Assembly: GCF_001735805.1 (NCBI RefSeq)
Contig: NZ_CP017248.1
Location: 8,494,001 to 8,558,000, forward strand
Source: Streptomyces fodineus
GTDB taxonomy: Bacteria > Actinomycetota > Actinomycetes > Streptomycetales > Streptomycetaceae
Reading direction: 5' to 3'
DNA length: 64,000 nucleotides
Shown here: one piece after another, positions 24,387-32,588 of the stretch
Numbering within the stretch: the stretch's first letter is position 1
Layout: each line of letters opens with the position of its first letter
The notes under the pieces: generated by a model
Seen by the model: the letters and a program-made list of their open reading frames with translations, nothing else
What the model was told of the DNA's origin: nothing
Database searches by the model: none
Translations under genes and position numbers: made by a program

Positions 24387-25430
24387 GTGACCGTCGTCTG
24401 GATCAACGGCGCGTTCGGTGCGGGGAAGACCACCACCGCACGGGAGCTGATCGAACTGATCCCGAACAGCACGCTCTTCGACCCCGAGGTCGTCGGCGGG
24501 ACGCTCACGCAGCTGTTGCCGGCCAAGCGCCTCGCCGAGGTCGGCGACTTCCAGGACCTGCCGGTCTGGCGCCGGCTCGTGGTCGACACGGCGGCCGCGA
24601 TGCTCGCCGAGCTGGGCGGAACCCTGGTGGTGCCGATGACCCTGCTGCGCCAGGAGTACCGTGACGAGATCTTCGGCGGGCTCGCCGCCCGCAGGATCCC
24701 GGTGCACCATCTGCTCCTCGCCCCGGCTGAAACGATCCTGCGCGAGCGGATAGCCGGGCGGGAGGTCCCGCCGGATCTGCCCGACGGCGAGATACGGCAG
24801 CGGCAGTGGGCCTACGACCACATCGAGCCCTACCGCGCCGCCCTCGCCTCCTGGCTCACCGCCGACGCCCATCTCGTGGACACCAGCGCCCTCACCCCGT
24901 ACGCCACCGCCGTCCGCATCGCCGACGCCGTCGGCAGCGGTGCCGTACCGCCCTGTGACATCGTGCAGACCCCCGAGCCGACCGCCGAGACCCTCGCCGC
25001 CGGGGTGCTGCTCTTCGACGAGCACGACCGGGTGCTGCTCGTCGACCCCACCTACAAGCCCGGCTGGGAGTTCCCCGGCGGGGTGGTGGAGCGCGGCGAG
25101 GCACCGGCCCGCGCCGGGATGCGCGAGGTCGCCGAGGAGACCGGGATACGGCTGCGGGAGGTGCCCAGGCTGCTCGTCGTGGACTGGGAACGACCGGCGC
25201 CGCCCGGCTTCGGCGGGCTGCGGCTGCTGTTCGACGGCGGCCGGCTGGAGTCCGGCGAGGCGTCCCGCGTGCTGCTCCCGGGCCCGGAACTGCGCGGCTG
25301 GCGCTTCGCCAGCGAGCAGGAGGCCGCCGGCATGCTGCCACCGGTCCGCTACGAACGGCTGCGCTGGGCGCTGCGGGCCCGCGAGCGGGGGAGCGCGCTG
25401 TACCTGGAGGCGGGCGTACCCGTCGGCTGA
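24387..25430 (+). CDS. Fusion of a P-loop kinase-like domain and a NUDIX hydrolase
   Basis: Residues 1-190 are an ATP-binding domain with Walker A GAFGAGKTT at 8-16, similar to small adenylate-kinase-like or TmrB-type proteins. Residues about 205-345 are a NUDIX domain: the box from Gly232 reads G-x5-E-x7-R-E-V-x-E-E-x-G-I with no missing residue. NUDIX enzymes hydrolyse nucleoside diphosphates linked to another group. One polypeptide may therefore both phosphorylate and hydrolyse a nucleotide-like substrate, possibly for detoxification or salvage, which is inference. GTG 24387 has AGAGGGGGA upstream. The gene is monocistronic. Confidence 0.85.
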   Translation: MTVVWINGAFGAGKTTTARELIELIPNSTLFDPEVVGGTLTQLLPAKRLAEVGDFQDLPVWRRLVVDTAAAMLAELGGTLVVPMTLLRQEYRDEIFGGLAARRIPVHHLLLAPAETILRERIAGREVPPDLPDGEIRQRQWAYDHIEPYRAALASWLTADAHLVDTSALTPYATAVRIADAVGSGAVPPCDIVQTPEPTAETLAAGVLLFDEHDRVLLVDPTYKPGWEFPGGVVERGEAPARAGMREVAEETGIRLREVPRLLVVDWERPAPPGFGGLRLLFDGGRLESGEASRVLLPGPELRGWRFASEQEAAGMLPPVRYERLRWALRARERGSALYLEAGVPVG

Positions 25431-25490
25431 CACGCACCGCCGAGCGGGGCGGTTGTCCGGCCGACGTGGGAGGTGCTGCGGTGTGCTGTC

Positions 25491-25672
25491 GACTGCCGAC
25501 TGCCGACTGCCGACTGCCGACTGCCGACTGCCGACTGCCGATTGTCGACTGCCGATTGTCGACTGCCGGGTGTCGACTGCCGGGTGTCGACTGTCGACTG
25601 CCGGGTGTCGATTGTCGACTGCCGGGTGTCGACTGCCGACTGCCGACTGCCGATTGTCGACTGCCGGGTGCC
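25491..25672. repeat. Heptanucleotide tandem array, 26 units
   Basis: Twenty-six consecutive 7-bp units run without any length error. The commonest is GACTGCC; variants are GATTGTC, GGGTGTC, GACTGTC and GGGTGCC, differing mainly by transitions. The first seven are identical; later ones alternate GACTGCC with a variant, giving a 14-bp higher-order period. A partial unit precedes and a degenerate one follows. It lies between convergent genes, ending 81 bp before the MBL gene stop. The ORFs read through it are by-products of the period. Confidence 0.95.
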
Positions 25673-25753
25673 GGGTCTGGTGCGGGGTGGATGGTCGTTC
25701 CCCCGACCACCACAAGGAAGACAAGCCGGCGGGTGACAGCCACGCCCCGCTGA

Positions 25754-26458
25754 TCAGCGGGCGCTCGCGATCTTGCGCAGCGCGGCGGCGGCGCCTCCCA
25801 CCACCGCGTCCCCGTGTCCGAAGCACGCCACGTCGGCGTCCAGCTCCGCCAACCGGCCGAGGGAGGCGAGGACTTGGGGCCGGTCGAGGTTGAACACCCC
25901 AGGAATCACCGAGCCGTCGACCGGCGAGGCCGCCACCGTGTCGCCGGTGAACAGCACACCCCCCGCGGGCAGGAACAGCGCGATGCTGCCGTCCGTGTGG
26001 CCCGGGACGTGGATCACCCGGGCGCCGCCGCCGAAGTCGAGTACATCGCCGTCGGACATGCTGGTGACCGCGGCCGGCGGCACCGGCGTGCCCTCGGGCA
26101 GGTGCCGGGCCGCCTCCGCGTGGATCGGCAGCTCCCACTCCTCGAACCGCGGGAGCGGGCCGGGGAGTTCACCCCGGACGAACGGCGCGTCCAGGTGGTG
26201 CGCCAGCACCTCGGCACCGCTCAGCGCGGCGAACTCGCCCGCCCCGCCCGCGTGGTCCTCGTGGAAGTGGGTCAGCACGATCCGCCGTACGTCCCCGGGG
26301 GCGCGTCCCAGTGCCGTGACCGCGTCGGCGATCGCGGGGCCGACGCCGAGGATGCCGGTGTCGATCAGCGTCACCTGATCATCGTCGCACCAGAGATAGG
26401 CCTGGCCGACGGGGAAACGCAGGAGGTGGAGGCGGGGGAGCAGTTCGATGACGTCCAT
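25754..26458 (-). CDS. MBL-fold metallo-hydrolase
   Basis: The 234-residue protein has the metallo-beta-lactamase fold motif THFHEDHAGG (HxHxDH, about residues 62-71), HVPGHTDGSIALF with the third metal His, a bridging Asp in LFTGDTVAA and the last His in CFGHGD. It should bind two zinc ions and hydrolyse an unknown ester, thioester or similar bond. Glyoxalase II-like enzymes and quorum-quenching lactonases share this layout. ATG 26458 is the likely start. It is separated from the upstream M20 gene by 61 bp and may be cotranscribed with it. Confidence 0.9.
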   Translation of the reverse strand: MDVIELLPRLHLLRFPVGQAYLWCDDDQVTLIDTGILGVGPAIADAVTALGRAPGDVRRIVLTHFHEDHAGGAGEFAALSGAEVLAHHLDAPFVRGELPGPLPRFEEWELPIHAEAARHLPEGTPVPPAAVTSMSDGDVLDFGGGARVIHVPGHTDGSIALFLPAGGVLFTGDTVAASPVDGSVIPGVFNLDRPQVLASLGRLAELDADVACFGHGDAVVGGAAAALRKIASAR

Positions 26459-26519
26459 GCGCCGACCGTAGGCGGCGCCCCCGCCCGGGGCGAGGGCGCT
26501 CTGCCAGGGGCAGAACCGG

Positions 26520-27875
26520 TCAGCTCGCCGCGTAGTTGCGCAGGAAGAGCGCCTCGGCGACCGACAACTGCTCCAGTTCCTGCGGGGAGACGCTCTCGTT
26601 GACCGCGTGGATCTGCGCCTCCGGCTCGTTCAGGCCGATGAGCAGGATCTCCGCCTGCGGGTACAGATCGGCGAGGGCGTTGCACAGCGGGATGGAGCCG
26701 CCCTCACCGGCGTACTGCATGGTCTCACCCGGGTAGGCCACCGCCATCGCGTCGGCCATCGCCTGGTAGGCCGGGCTGGAGGCGTCGGCGCGGAAGGCCT
26801 GGCCCTGGCCGATCTGCTCGGTGGTGACCCGGGCGCCCCACGGGGTGTGCGCCGTGAGGTGGGCCTCCAGCAGCTTGCTCGCCTCCGCCGCGTCCACGCC
26901 CGGCGGCACCCGCAGGCTGAGCAGCGCGCGGGCGCCGGCCTGCACGGACGGGGTGGCGCCGACGACCGGCGGGCAGTCGATGCCGAGGACGGTGACGGCC
27001 GGACGCGCCCAGACCCGGTCGGCGACCGTGCCGTCACCGATCAGCCCGACCCCGTCGAGCACCCTGGCGTCCGCGCGGAACTGCTCCTCGGGGTACTCCA
27101 GGCCGTCCCACGTACCCGTGGAGTCCAGCCCGTCGACCGTCGTCGTGCCGTCCTCGGCCCGCAGCGAGTCCAGCACGCGGATCAGCGCGGCGAGCGCGTC
27201 CGGGGCGGCTCCGCCGAACGAACCGGAGTGCAGATTGCCCGCGAGGGTGTCGATCCGCACCCGGACCAGGGTCATACCGCGCAGCGTGGTGGTCACCGTC
27301 GGCAGGCCGACGCGGAAGTTGCCCGCGTCGCCGATCACGATGGTGTCCGCCGCCAGCAGCTCCGGGTGCTCCTCGGCGTACCGCTCCAGGCCGCCGGTGC
27401 CCTGCTCCTCCGAGCCCTCGACGATCACCTTGATGTTCACCGGGACGCCGCCGTTCGCCTTCAGGGCGCGCAGCGCGAGCAGGTGCATGATCACGCCGCC
27501 CTTGCAGTCGGCGGCACCGCGGCCGTACCAGCGGCCGTCGCGCTCGGTCAGCTCGAACGGCGGGGTGGTCCAGCCGGCCTCGTCCAGCGGCGGCTGCACG
27601 TCGTAGTGCGCGTAGAGGAGAACCGTTTTTGCACCCTCGGGGCCCGGCAGGTAGCCGTACACGGACTGGGTGCCGTCCGGGGTGTCGAGCAGGGCCACGT
27701 CGGTGAAACCCTCGGCGCGCAGCGCGTCGGCGATCCAGTTCGCGGCGGCCTCGCTCTCGCTCTTCGGGAACTGCGCGAAGTCCGCCACCGACTTGAAGGC
27801 GACCAGTTCGGCCAGCTCCGCCCTGGCCCGGGGCAGCAGCGAGGCGACGGTCTCGGCGACCGGATTCGACGACAT
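26520..27875 (-). CDS. M20 family metallopeptidase (dipeptidase)
   Basis: This 451-residue protein has the di-zinc M20 pattern: LLYAHYDVQP (His, Asp), RGAADCKGG with the bridging Asp, EGSEEQGTGG with the catalytic and ligand Glu, VIGDAGN and the final ligand in IHAVNESVS. A lid/dimerisation domain is inserted in the middle, with NLHSGSFGG. This length and motif set match dipeptidases of the CNDP/PepV-like type, acting in the cytoplasm. ATG 27875 has AGGAG seven bases upstream and is preferred to GTG 27881. Confidence 0.92.
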   Translation of the reverse strand: MSSNPVAETVASLLPRARAELAELVAFKSVADFAQFPKSESEAAANWIADALRAEGFTDVALLDTPDGTQSVYGYLPGPEGAKTVLLYAHYDVQPPLDEAGWTTPPFELTERDGRWYGRGAADCKGGVIMHLLALRALKANGGVPVNIKVIVEGSEEQGTGGLERYAEEHPELLAADTIVIGDAGNFRVGLPTVTTTLRGMTLVRVRIDTLAGNLHSGSFGGAAPDALAALIRVLDSLRAEDGTTTVDGLDSTGTWDGLEYPEEQFRADARVLDGVGLIGDGTVADRVWARPAVTVLGIDCPPVVGATPSVQAGARALLSLRVPPGVDAAEASKLLEAHLTAHTPWGARVTTEQIGQGQAFRADASSPAYQAMADAMAVAYPGETMQYAGEGGSIPLCNALADLYPQAEILLIGLNEPEAQIHAVNESVSPQELEQLSVAEALFLRNYAAS

Positions 27876-28015
27876 GGGCACGCTCCTCGTGGGTGCGACG
27901 TTGAACAGCTTGTACAGGGTATGTGCCCCGATACTCGCACAGTGGCCTGCGACGACGGCCGCCGTAGGATGCGAGGGACACTACGGCAGCGGCTTGATCG
28001 GAGCGGTAGACCAAC

Positions 28016-29257
28016 GTGAGCGGCGAGAACTCTTCGGCGGACGGCGTGCAGCGGGTGTGGGACGTCGTCGTGGTGGGCGCGGGACCCGCGGGGGCCTCGG
28101 CCGCCTACGCGGCAGCGGTCGCGGGGCGGCGCGTGCTCTTGCTGGAGAAGGCCGAGTTGCCCCGCTACAAAACCTGCGGGGGCGGGATCATCGGCCCCTC
28201 GCGCGACGCGCTGCCGCCCGGCTTCGAGCTGCCCTTCCGCGACCGGGTGCACGCGGTCACCTTCTCGAACAACGGCCGCTTCACCCGCACCCGCCGCTCC
28301 AGGCAGATGCTGTTCGGGCTGATCAACCGGCCCGAGTTCGACCAGCAGCTGGTCGAGCACGCCCAGAAGGCGGGCGCCGAGCTGCGTACGGGCGTCATGG
28401 TGCAGCGGGTCGAGCAGCACGGCTCGGCGGTCCCCGACCGGCGCACGGTCGCCGTCGTCCTCCAGGGCGGGGAGACGGTGCTGGCCCGCGCGGTCGTCGG
28501 CGCCGACGGCAGCGCCAGCCGCATAGGGGCGCACGTCGGGGTGAAGCTGGACCAGGTGGACCTCGGCCTGGAGGCGGAGATCCCGGTTCCGGAGTCGGTC
28601 GCCCAGGACTGGAAGGGACGGGTGCTCATCGACTGGGGCCCGATGCCGGGCAGTTACGGCTGGGTGTTCCCCAAGGGCGACACGCTGACCGTCGGCGTGA
28701 TCTCCGCGCGCGGCGAAGGCGCCGCCACCAAGCGGTACTTGGAGGACTTCATCGCCCGCCTCGGCCTGTCCGGCTTCGAGCCGGCCATCTCCTCCGGCCA
28801 TCTGACCCGCTGCCGCGCCGACGACTCGCCCCTGTCCCGGGGCCGGGTCCTGGTCTGCGGTGACGCGGCCGGGTTGCTGGAGCCGTGGACCCGCGAGGGC
28901 ATCTCCTTCGCGCTGCGCTCCGGCCGGCTCGCCGGGGAGTGGGCCGTCCGCATCGCCGAGGCGCACGACGCGGTGGACACCCGGCGCCAGGCCCTGAACT
29001 ACGCGTTCGCGATCAAGGCCGGGCTCGGAGTCGAGATGAGCGTCGGCAAGCGGATGCTGGCCGTGTTCGAGAAGCGTCCCGGCCTCTTCCACGCGGCCGT
29101 CACCGGCTTCCGCCCGGCCTGGAAGGCGTTCCGCGACATCACGCAGGGCTCGACCTCGCTGGGCGAACTCGTCCGCTCCCGCCCGATCGCCCAGCGCGCC
29201 CTGACCGCACTGGACCGGGGACCGGCGGCTCCGGCCGAGGACCTGACGGGTTCCTGA
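28016..29257 (+). CDS. Geranylgeranyl reductase family FAD-dependent oxidoreductase
   Basis: A 413-residue flavoprotein. The N-terminal FAD-binding motif is VVVVGAGPAGASAAYAAA, followed by LPRYKTCGGGI (the family's substrate-linked Cys-Gly-Gly), GADGSASRIG and the second FAD motif VLVCGDAAGLLEPWTREGI. This family saturates prenyl chains, for example in menaquinone or archaeal-type lipids; the Actinobacterial member MenJ reduces menaquinone side chains, and this protein could do likewise, although paralogues exist. GTG 28016 follows CGGAG at 27998-28002. It is divergent from the M20 gene. Confidence 0.85.
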   Translation: MSGENSSADGVQRVWDVVVVGAGPAGASAAYAAAVAGRRVLLLEKAELPRYKTCGGGIIGPSRDALPPGFELPFRDRVHAVTFSNNGRFTRTRRSRQMLFGLINRPEFDQQLVEHAQKAGAELRTGVMVQRVEQHGSAVPDRRTVAVVLQGGETVLARAVVGADGSASRIGAHVGVKLDQVDLGLEAEIPVPESVAQDWKGRVLIDWGPMPGSYGWVFPKGDTLTVGVISARGEGAATKRYLEDFIARLGLSGFEPAISSGHLTRCRADDSPLSRGRVLVCGDAAGLLEPWTREGISFALRSGRLAGEWAVRIAEAHDAVDTRRQALNYAFAIKAGLGVEMSVGKRMLAVFEKRPGLFHAAVTGFRPAWKAFRDITQGSTSLGELVRSRPIAQRALTALDRGPAAPAEDLTGS

Positions 29258-29830
29258 ACCGCGCGGCGGGAAGCCTTGCGAGGACCCGGTTGGTCCGGGC
29301 CGCGGTGGAGGGGCCGGGTGGGTTGTGGACCGGGCTGGTCGCCGGGCTCCTGTGGGGACTGGGTCGGCGGGGCGGTGCCGGTCCAGGGCCGCGCCGGTAC
29401 TGGGTGCGTCGGTGCTGGTGGAGGACCGGATGGGCTGCTGACTGCGGTGCGCGGGGCGTTGTGAGGGCCCTCGGTTCGGGCTGAGGTGGAGGGCCGCGGT
29501 GGGTGCTGCCTGGGTCGGACGGGCCTCTGCGAGGACCGCGTCGGTGGGGCGGTGCAGGTCGGGGGGTGCGCTGGTACCGGGTGTGTCGGTCCTCGGAAGG
29601 CCGGGTCGGTTGCTGACTGCGGCGCGCGAGCCTTACGAGGACCGGCCGGCTTCGGCTGCGGTGGGTTGTTGACCGGGCCGGAGGGGCCCCTCGAGGACCG
29701 GTCCGGGCGGCGCCGGTCGCCGCCCGCGCTGGAAGCGGGTGCGTCGGCCCTGGCGGAGGCCCCGGCGGTTGCTGACCGCGCCGGCCGCGTGGAGGGTCGC
29801 CAGGGTCGGGCCGGGTGGGTGGTTGTGCGG
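29253..29830. repeat. Degenerate long tandem repeats, about 160-185 bp period
   Basis: The 717 bp between the reductase stop and the next gene contain no convincing gene. Related blocks recur around anchor sequences GCTGACTGCGG at 29437-29447 and 29612-29622, GCTGACCGCG near 29771, and a weaker copy at about 29253. Between anchors the order of motifs (GAGGACCG, GTGCGTCGG, GGTACCGGG-like) is kept. Three to four degenerate units are visible; the last 140 bp to 29974 are not clearly part of the array. Confidence 0.6.
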
Positions 29831-29974
29831 TCCCGGGGCCGTGCCGTGCCCGGCCGATGGGTGGGGTGTACGTGCGGTTCGTCGGGTGGTGTCGTACGAC
29901 GGGTGCGGCGGTGGGGGGATCGGCAGGCGGGCGGTGCGCATGCCCTTCGCCGGCCCAGCCCGTGGCCGGTGCTG

Positions 29975-30436
29975 TCAGTCCCTGATGGTGATCCTGAAGA
30001 CCGGGTGGTCGGGCGCGGCCGCGATGATCTCCTCGTCGGAGGACGCGGCGGTCACGCCCTTGAAGTAGTCCTTGACCTCCCACCCCCACCGCTCCAGATA
30101 GGTGCGCAGAACGGGGAGCTTCTCGGCGTCGGGGACCTCCACCGCGGTGAAGGTGCGCACCTTGCGGCCGACGCGCAACTCGCCGTGGCCGGCGGCCCGC
30201 ATGTTCCGCACCCACTGCGAGTGGCCGCGCGCCGAGATCAGGTACTGCTCGCCGTCGTAGCGGTGCGGGTTGACCGGGATGCGCTGCAGCTGACCGCTCT
30301 TGCGCCCGCGCACCGACAGTTCCGCCAAGCCCGCGATGCTCACGCCGTGCCGGGCCAGCCAGCCCATGACGCTGTTCAGCCGGACGGTCATCGGGCTGGC
30401 CTTGAGGTAGTACGGCGAAGACGAAGACGACGACAT
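29975..30436 (-). CDS. Nitroreductase family deazaflavin-dependent oxidoreductase
   Basis: The 153-residue protein is a split-barrel F420-dependent oxidoreductase of the Ddn type. It has the typical LSVRGRKSGQLQRIPVNP, YLISARGHSQWVRNMRAAG and EVKDYFKGVTAASSDEE motifs. These enzymes reduce diverse substrates with cofactor F420H2, which Streptomyces makes. ATG 30436 follows a short G-rich stretch. It is divergent from a TetR regulator, and repeated GAGAGCGGTGCTCTC sites lie between them, so it is probably that regulator's target. Confidence 0.88.
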   Translation of the reverse strand: MSSSSSSPYYLKASPMTVRLNSVMGWLARHGVSIAGLAELSVRGRKSGQLQRIPVNPHRYDGEQYLISARGHSQWVRNMRAAGHGELRVGRKVRTFTAVEVPDAEKLPVLRTYLERWGWEVKDYFKGVTAASSDEEIIAAAPDHPVFRITIRD

Positions 30437-30455
30437 GGTGACCCCCACGCATTGG

Positions 30456-30560
30456 GAGAGCGGTGCTCTCGGTTGGCTCCAGTGTGGGGCAGACGGTGCC
30501 GCAGAGCAAGAGCGGTGCTCTCTTTTTTGTTCGCCGCTCTCTTTTGTGTGCAGTGCTCTC
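30456..30560. promoter_or_regulatory. Duplicated TetR operators between divergent genes
   Basis: The palindrome GAGAGC-GGT-GCTCTC is perfect at 30456-30470 and recurs as AGAGCGGTGCTCTC at 30509-30522, about 52 bp (five helical turns) away. Two further GCTCTC half-sites lie at 30536-30541 and 30555-30560, close to the regulator start. The arrangement fits a dimeric TetR protein controlling both divergent genes. Confidence 0.7.
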
Positions 30561-30580
30561 CTCCGTGGCAGACTGCTCGT

Positions 30581-31267
30581 ATGAGCACCCCACAGGGCGC
30601 CCGGGCACGGGCCAGGATCGAAGTCACCGCCGCCATCAAGGAAGCGGCCCGCAGACAGCTGGCGGAGGACGGCGCGGCCAAGCTCTCGCTGCGGGCCGTC
30701 GCCCGCGAGCTGGGCATGGTCTCCTCGGCCCTGTACCGCTACTTCCCCAGCCGGGACGAACTCCTCACCGCCCTGATCATCGATGCCTACGACTCCCTCG
30801 GCGAGGCGGCGGAGCAGGCCCGGGACACCGCGGCCGACGCCGCGCCCGTGGCCCGCTGGACGGCCGTGTGCGAGGCGGTACGCCGCTGGGCGTTCGCGCA
30901 TCCCCACGAGTACGCCCTGATCTACGGCTCGCCCGTCCCCGGCTACTCCGCCCCCGAGACCACGATCAGGGCCGCGTCCCGGGTCGGCCTGGTCCTCATC
31001 GGCATCGTCCGCGACGCCCACGAGGGCCCCGGCCTCGCCGCACTGCCCCTGCCCGCCGAGCTGCGCCCCGAGGGCGAGCGCATGGTCGCCGCATTCGCCC
31101 CCGAGCTGCCTCCCGAGGCGGCCGTGGCACTGGTGGCCGCCTGGGCGCAGCTGTTCGGGCTCGTGGGTTTCGAGCTGTTCGGCCAGTTCAACAACGTGGT
31201 GGCGGAGCGGGACGCCTTCTTCCGGCACGCAGTGTCCCGCCTGGCGCACACAGTGGGCCTGCGGTAG
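30581..31267 (+). CDS. TetR family transcriptional regulator
   Basis: The 228-residue protein has the TetR helix-turn-helix at about residues 14-60 (LSLRAVARELGMVSSALYRYFPSRDEL in pieces) and a C-terminal ligand-binding domain of the type that contains HPHEYALIYGSPVPGY. ATG 30581 has no strong ribosome-binding site and may be leaderless. The divergent deazaflavin oxidoreductase and the duplicated palindromes between them suggest local repression of both genes, relieved by an unknown ligand. Confidence 0.9.
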   Translation: MSTPQGARARARIEVTAAIKEAARRQLAEDGAAKLSLRAVARELGMVSSALYRYFPSRDELLTALIIDAYDSLGEAAEQARDTAADAAPVARWTAVCEAVRRWAFAHPHEYALIYGSPVPGYSAPETTIRAASRVGLVLIGIVRDAHEGPGLAALPLPAELRPEGERMVAAFAPELPPEAAVALVAAWAQLFGLVGFELFGQFNNVVAERDAFFRHAVSRLAHTVGLR

Positions 31268-31286
31268 GCGGGCCCGTGCCGGGCGT

Positions 31287-31306
31287 CGTACTTCCCCGGG
31301 AGTACG
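31287..31306. promoter_or_regulatory. Inverted repeat before the two-component operon
   Basis: CGTACT (31287-31292) and AGTACG (31301-31306) flank TCCCCGGG. The same element in inverse orientation, CGTACTCCCGGGGAGGTA, occurs at 47963-47980 before the SHOCT/ABC operon. A -10-like TAGCGT at 31352-31357 lies seven bases before the kinase ATG, so the mRNA is probably leaderless. Confidence 0.5.
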
Positions 31307-31364
31307 AGTGATCACCTCGCCCGGCGGACGCCCTGCCCTGCCGCCGGCGTCTAGCGTGGCGGTC

Positions 31365-32588
31365 ATGGAAGAGCAGCGCGCCCCCTCGCACTGGTGGCGG
31401 CACGGGCCGCCGTGGCGCGCCGCCCCGGACGACGACGGAACGGAGACGCCCCGCGAGCGCCGATGGCCCTGGCGCTCCACGGCGCTGCTCACCGCGTTCG
31501 TCCTGATCGGCACGAACTTCGCCGAGCACAGCCAGCCCCATCGCGTGCCCCTGGACGGCTACGCGCGCGTGCTGCTGCTCATCGCCTCGCTCCTGCTGCT
31601 GTGGCGGAACCGGTACCCGGTGGCCGTGGCCTTCGGCACCGCGACGACGGCTCTCGTCTACCTGGCCGCCGGTTACCCCTACGGGCCGGTCTTCCTGACC
31701 GTCGCCGTCGGCTGTTTCAGCGCGGTGGTCACCGGGCACCGGCGGGCCGCCTGGGGGTCCCTCGGCCTGCTGTGGGCCGGACATGCCCTCGTCGCCCTCT
31801 GGCTCTATCGCTGGCTGCCGCCCTCGGGGGACCGGAGGGCGGGCCTCGCCCAGGAGATCGTCATCGCCACCTGGGTGCTGGCCATCGTCGCCCTGTCCGA
31901 GCTGGCCCGGATACGGCGCGAACAGTGGGCGCGGGAGCGCGCCGACCGGGCACAGGCCGCGCGGCGCCGCGCGGACGAGGAACGGCTGCGGATCGCCCGC
32001 GAGTTGCACGACGTGCTCGCGCACAGCATCTCCGTCATCAACGTCCAGGCCGGCATGGGGCTCGCGCTGCTCGACAGCGACCCCGAGCAGGCGCGCGCCG
32101 CGCTCACCACCATCAAGGCCGCCAGCAAGGAGGCGCTCGGCGAGGTGCGCCAGGTCCTGGACACCCTGCGCACGTCCGCCGCCGCGCCGCGCGCCCCCGC
32201 CCCGGGCCTGGACCGGCTGCCGGAGCTGGTGCAGCAGGCGGCCGCGGCCGGGCTGACCGTGGAGATCGAGGGCGAGCCACCGAAGCTGCCGCCCGGCGCG
32301 GACCTCGCCGCCTTCCGTATCGTGCAGGAGGCCCTGACCAACGTCGTACGGCACTCCGGATCGCGGCACGCGCGCGTGCGGTTCGCCCATGACGGCGACG
32401 CGCTGCGGCTGCGCATCGACGACGACGGGCCCGCCACCGGCGACGACGCCGGGGGCAGCGGGAACGGGCTGGCCGGGATGCGGGAGCGGGCCGCCGCGCT
32501 CGGTGGCACCATCGAGGCGGGCCCGCGCCCCGACGGCGGCTTCCGGGTGCTCGCCGTACTGCCGTCGCACCTCAGGGAGGACCAGTGA
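31365..32588 (+). CDS. Two-component sensor histidine kinase (HisKA_3, NarL-type)
   Basis: The 407-residue protein has four to five membrane helices in residues 35-190, a short charged coiled segment, then the HisKA_3 dimerisation domain with the phospho-acceptor His in RELHDVLAHSISVINVQ and a HATPase_c domain (VQEALTNVVRHSG N-box, GSGNGLAGMRERAAALGG G-box). It should autophosphorylate and pass phosphate to the response regulator encoded four bases in overlap. There is almost no extracytoplasmic loop, so it probably senses membrane stress or a membrane ligand. ATG 31365 is chosen from the promoter geometry. Confidence 0.9.
   Translation: MEEQRAPSHWWRHGPPWRAAPDDDGTETPRERRWPWRSTALLTAFVLIGTNFAEHSQPHRVPLDGYARVLLLIASLLLLWRNRYPVAVAFGTATTALVYLAAGYPYGPVFLTVAVGCFSAVVTGHRRAAWGSLGLLWAGHALVALWLYRWLPPSGDRRAGLAQEIVIATWVLAIVALSELARIRREQWARERADRAQAARRRADEERLRIARELHDVLAHSISVINVQAGMGLALLDSDPEQARAALTTIKAASKEALGEVRQVLDTLRTSAAAPRAPAPGLDRLPELVQQAAAAGLTVEIEGEPPKLPPGADLAAFRIVQEALTNVVRHSGSRHARVRFAHDGDALRLRIDDDGPATGDDAGGSGNGLAGMRERAAALGGTIEAGPRPDGGFRVLAVLPSHLREDQ

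Noticed and set aside
25466..25753. Open frames encoding Cys/Arg/Leu/Pro repeats across the heptanucleotide array
   Set aside because: A 7-bp period with no stop is open in several frames automatically and gives a 7-residue protein period. No ribosome site or flanking coding sequence supports translation.
29139..30608. 489-codon minus-strand frame covering the degenerate repeats
   Set aside because: Runs antisense to the reductase gene end and through the repeats. The product is Pro/Arg/Thr low complexity; the true minus-strand gene here is 29975-30436 in a different frame.
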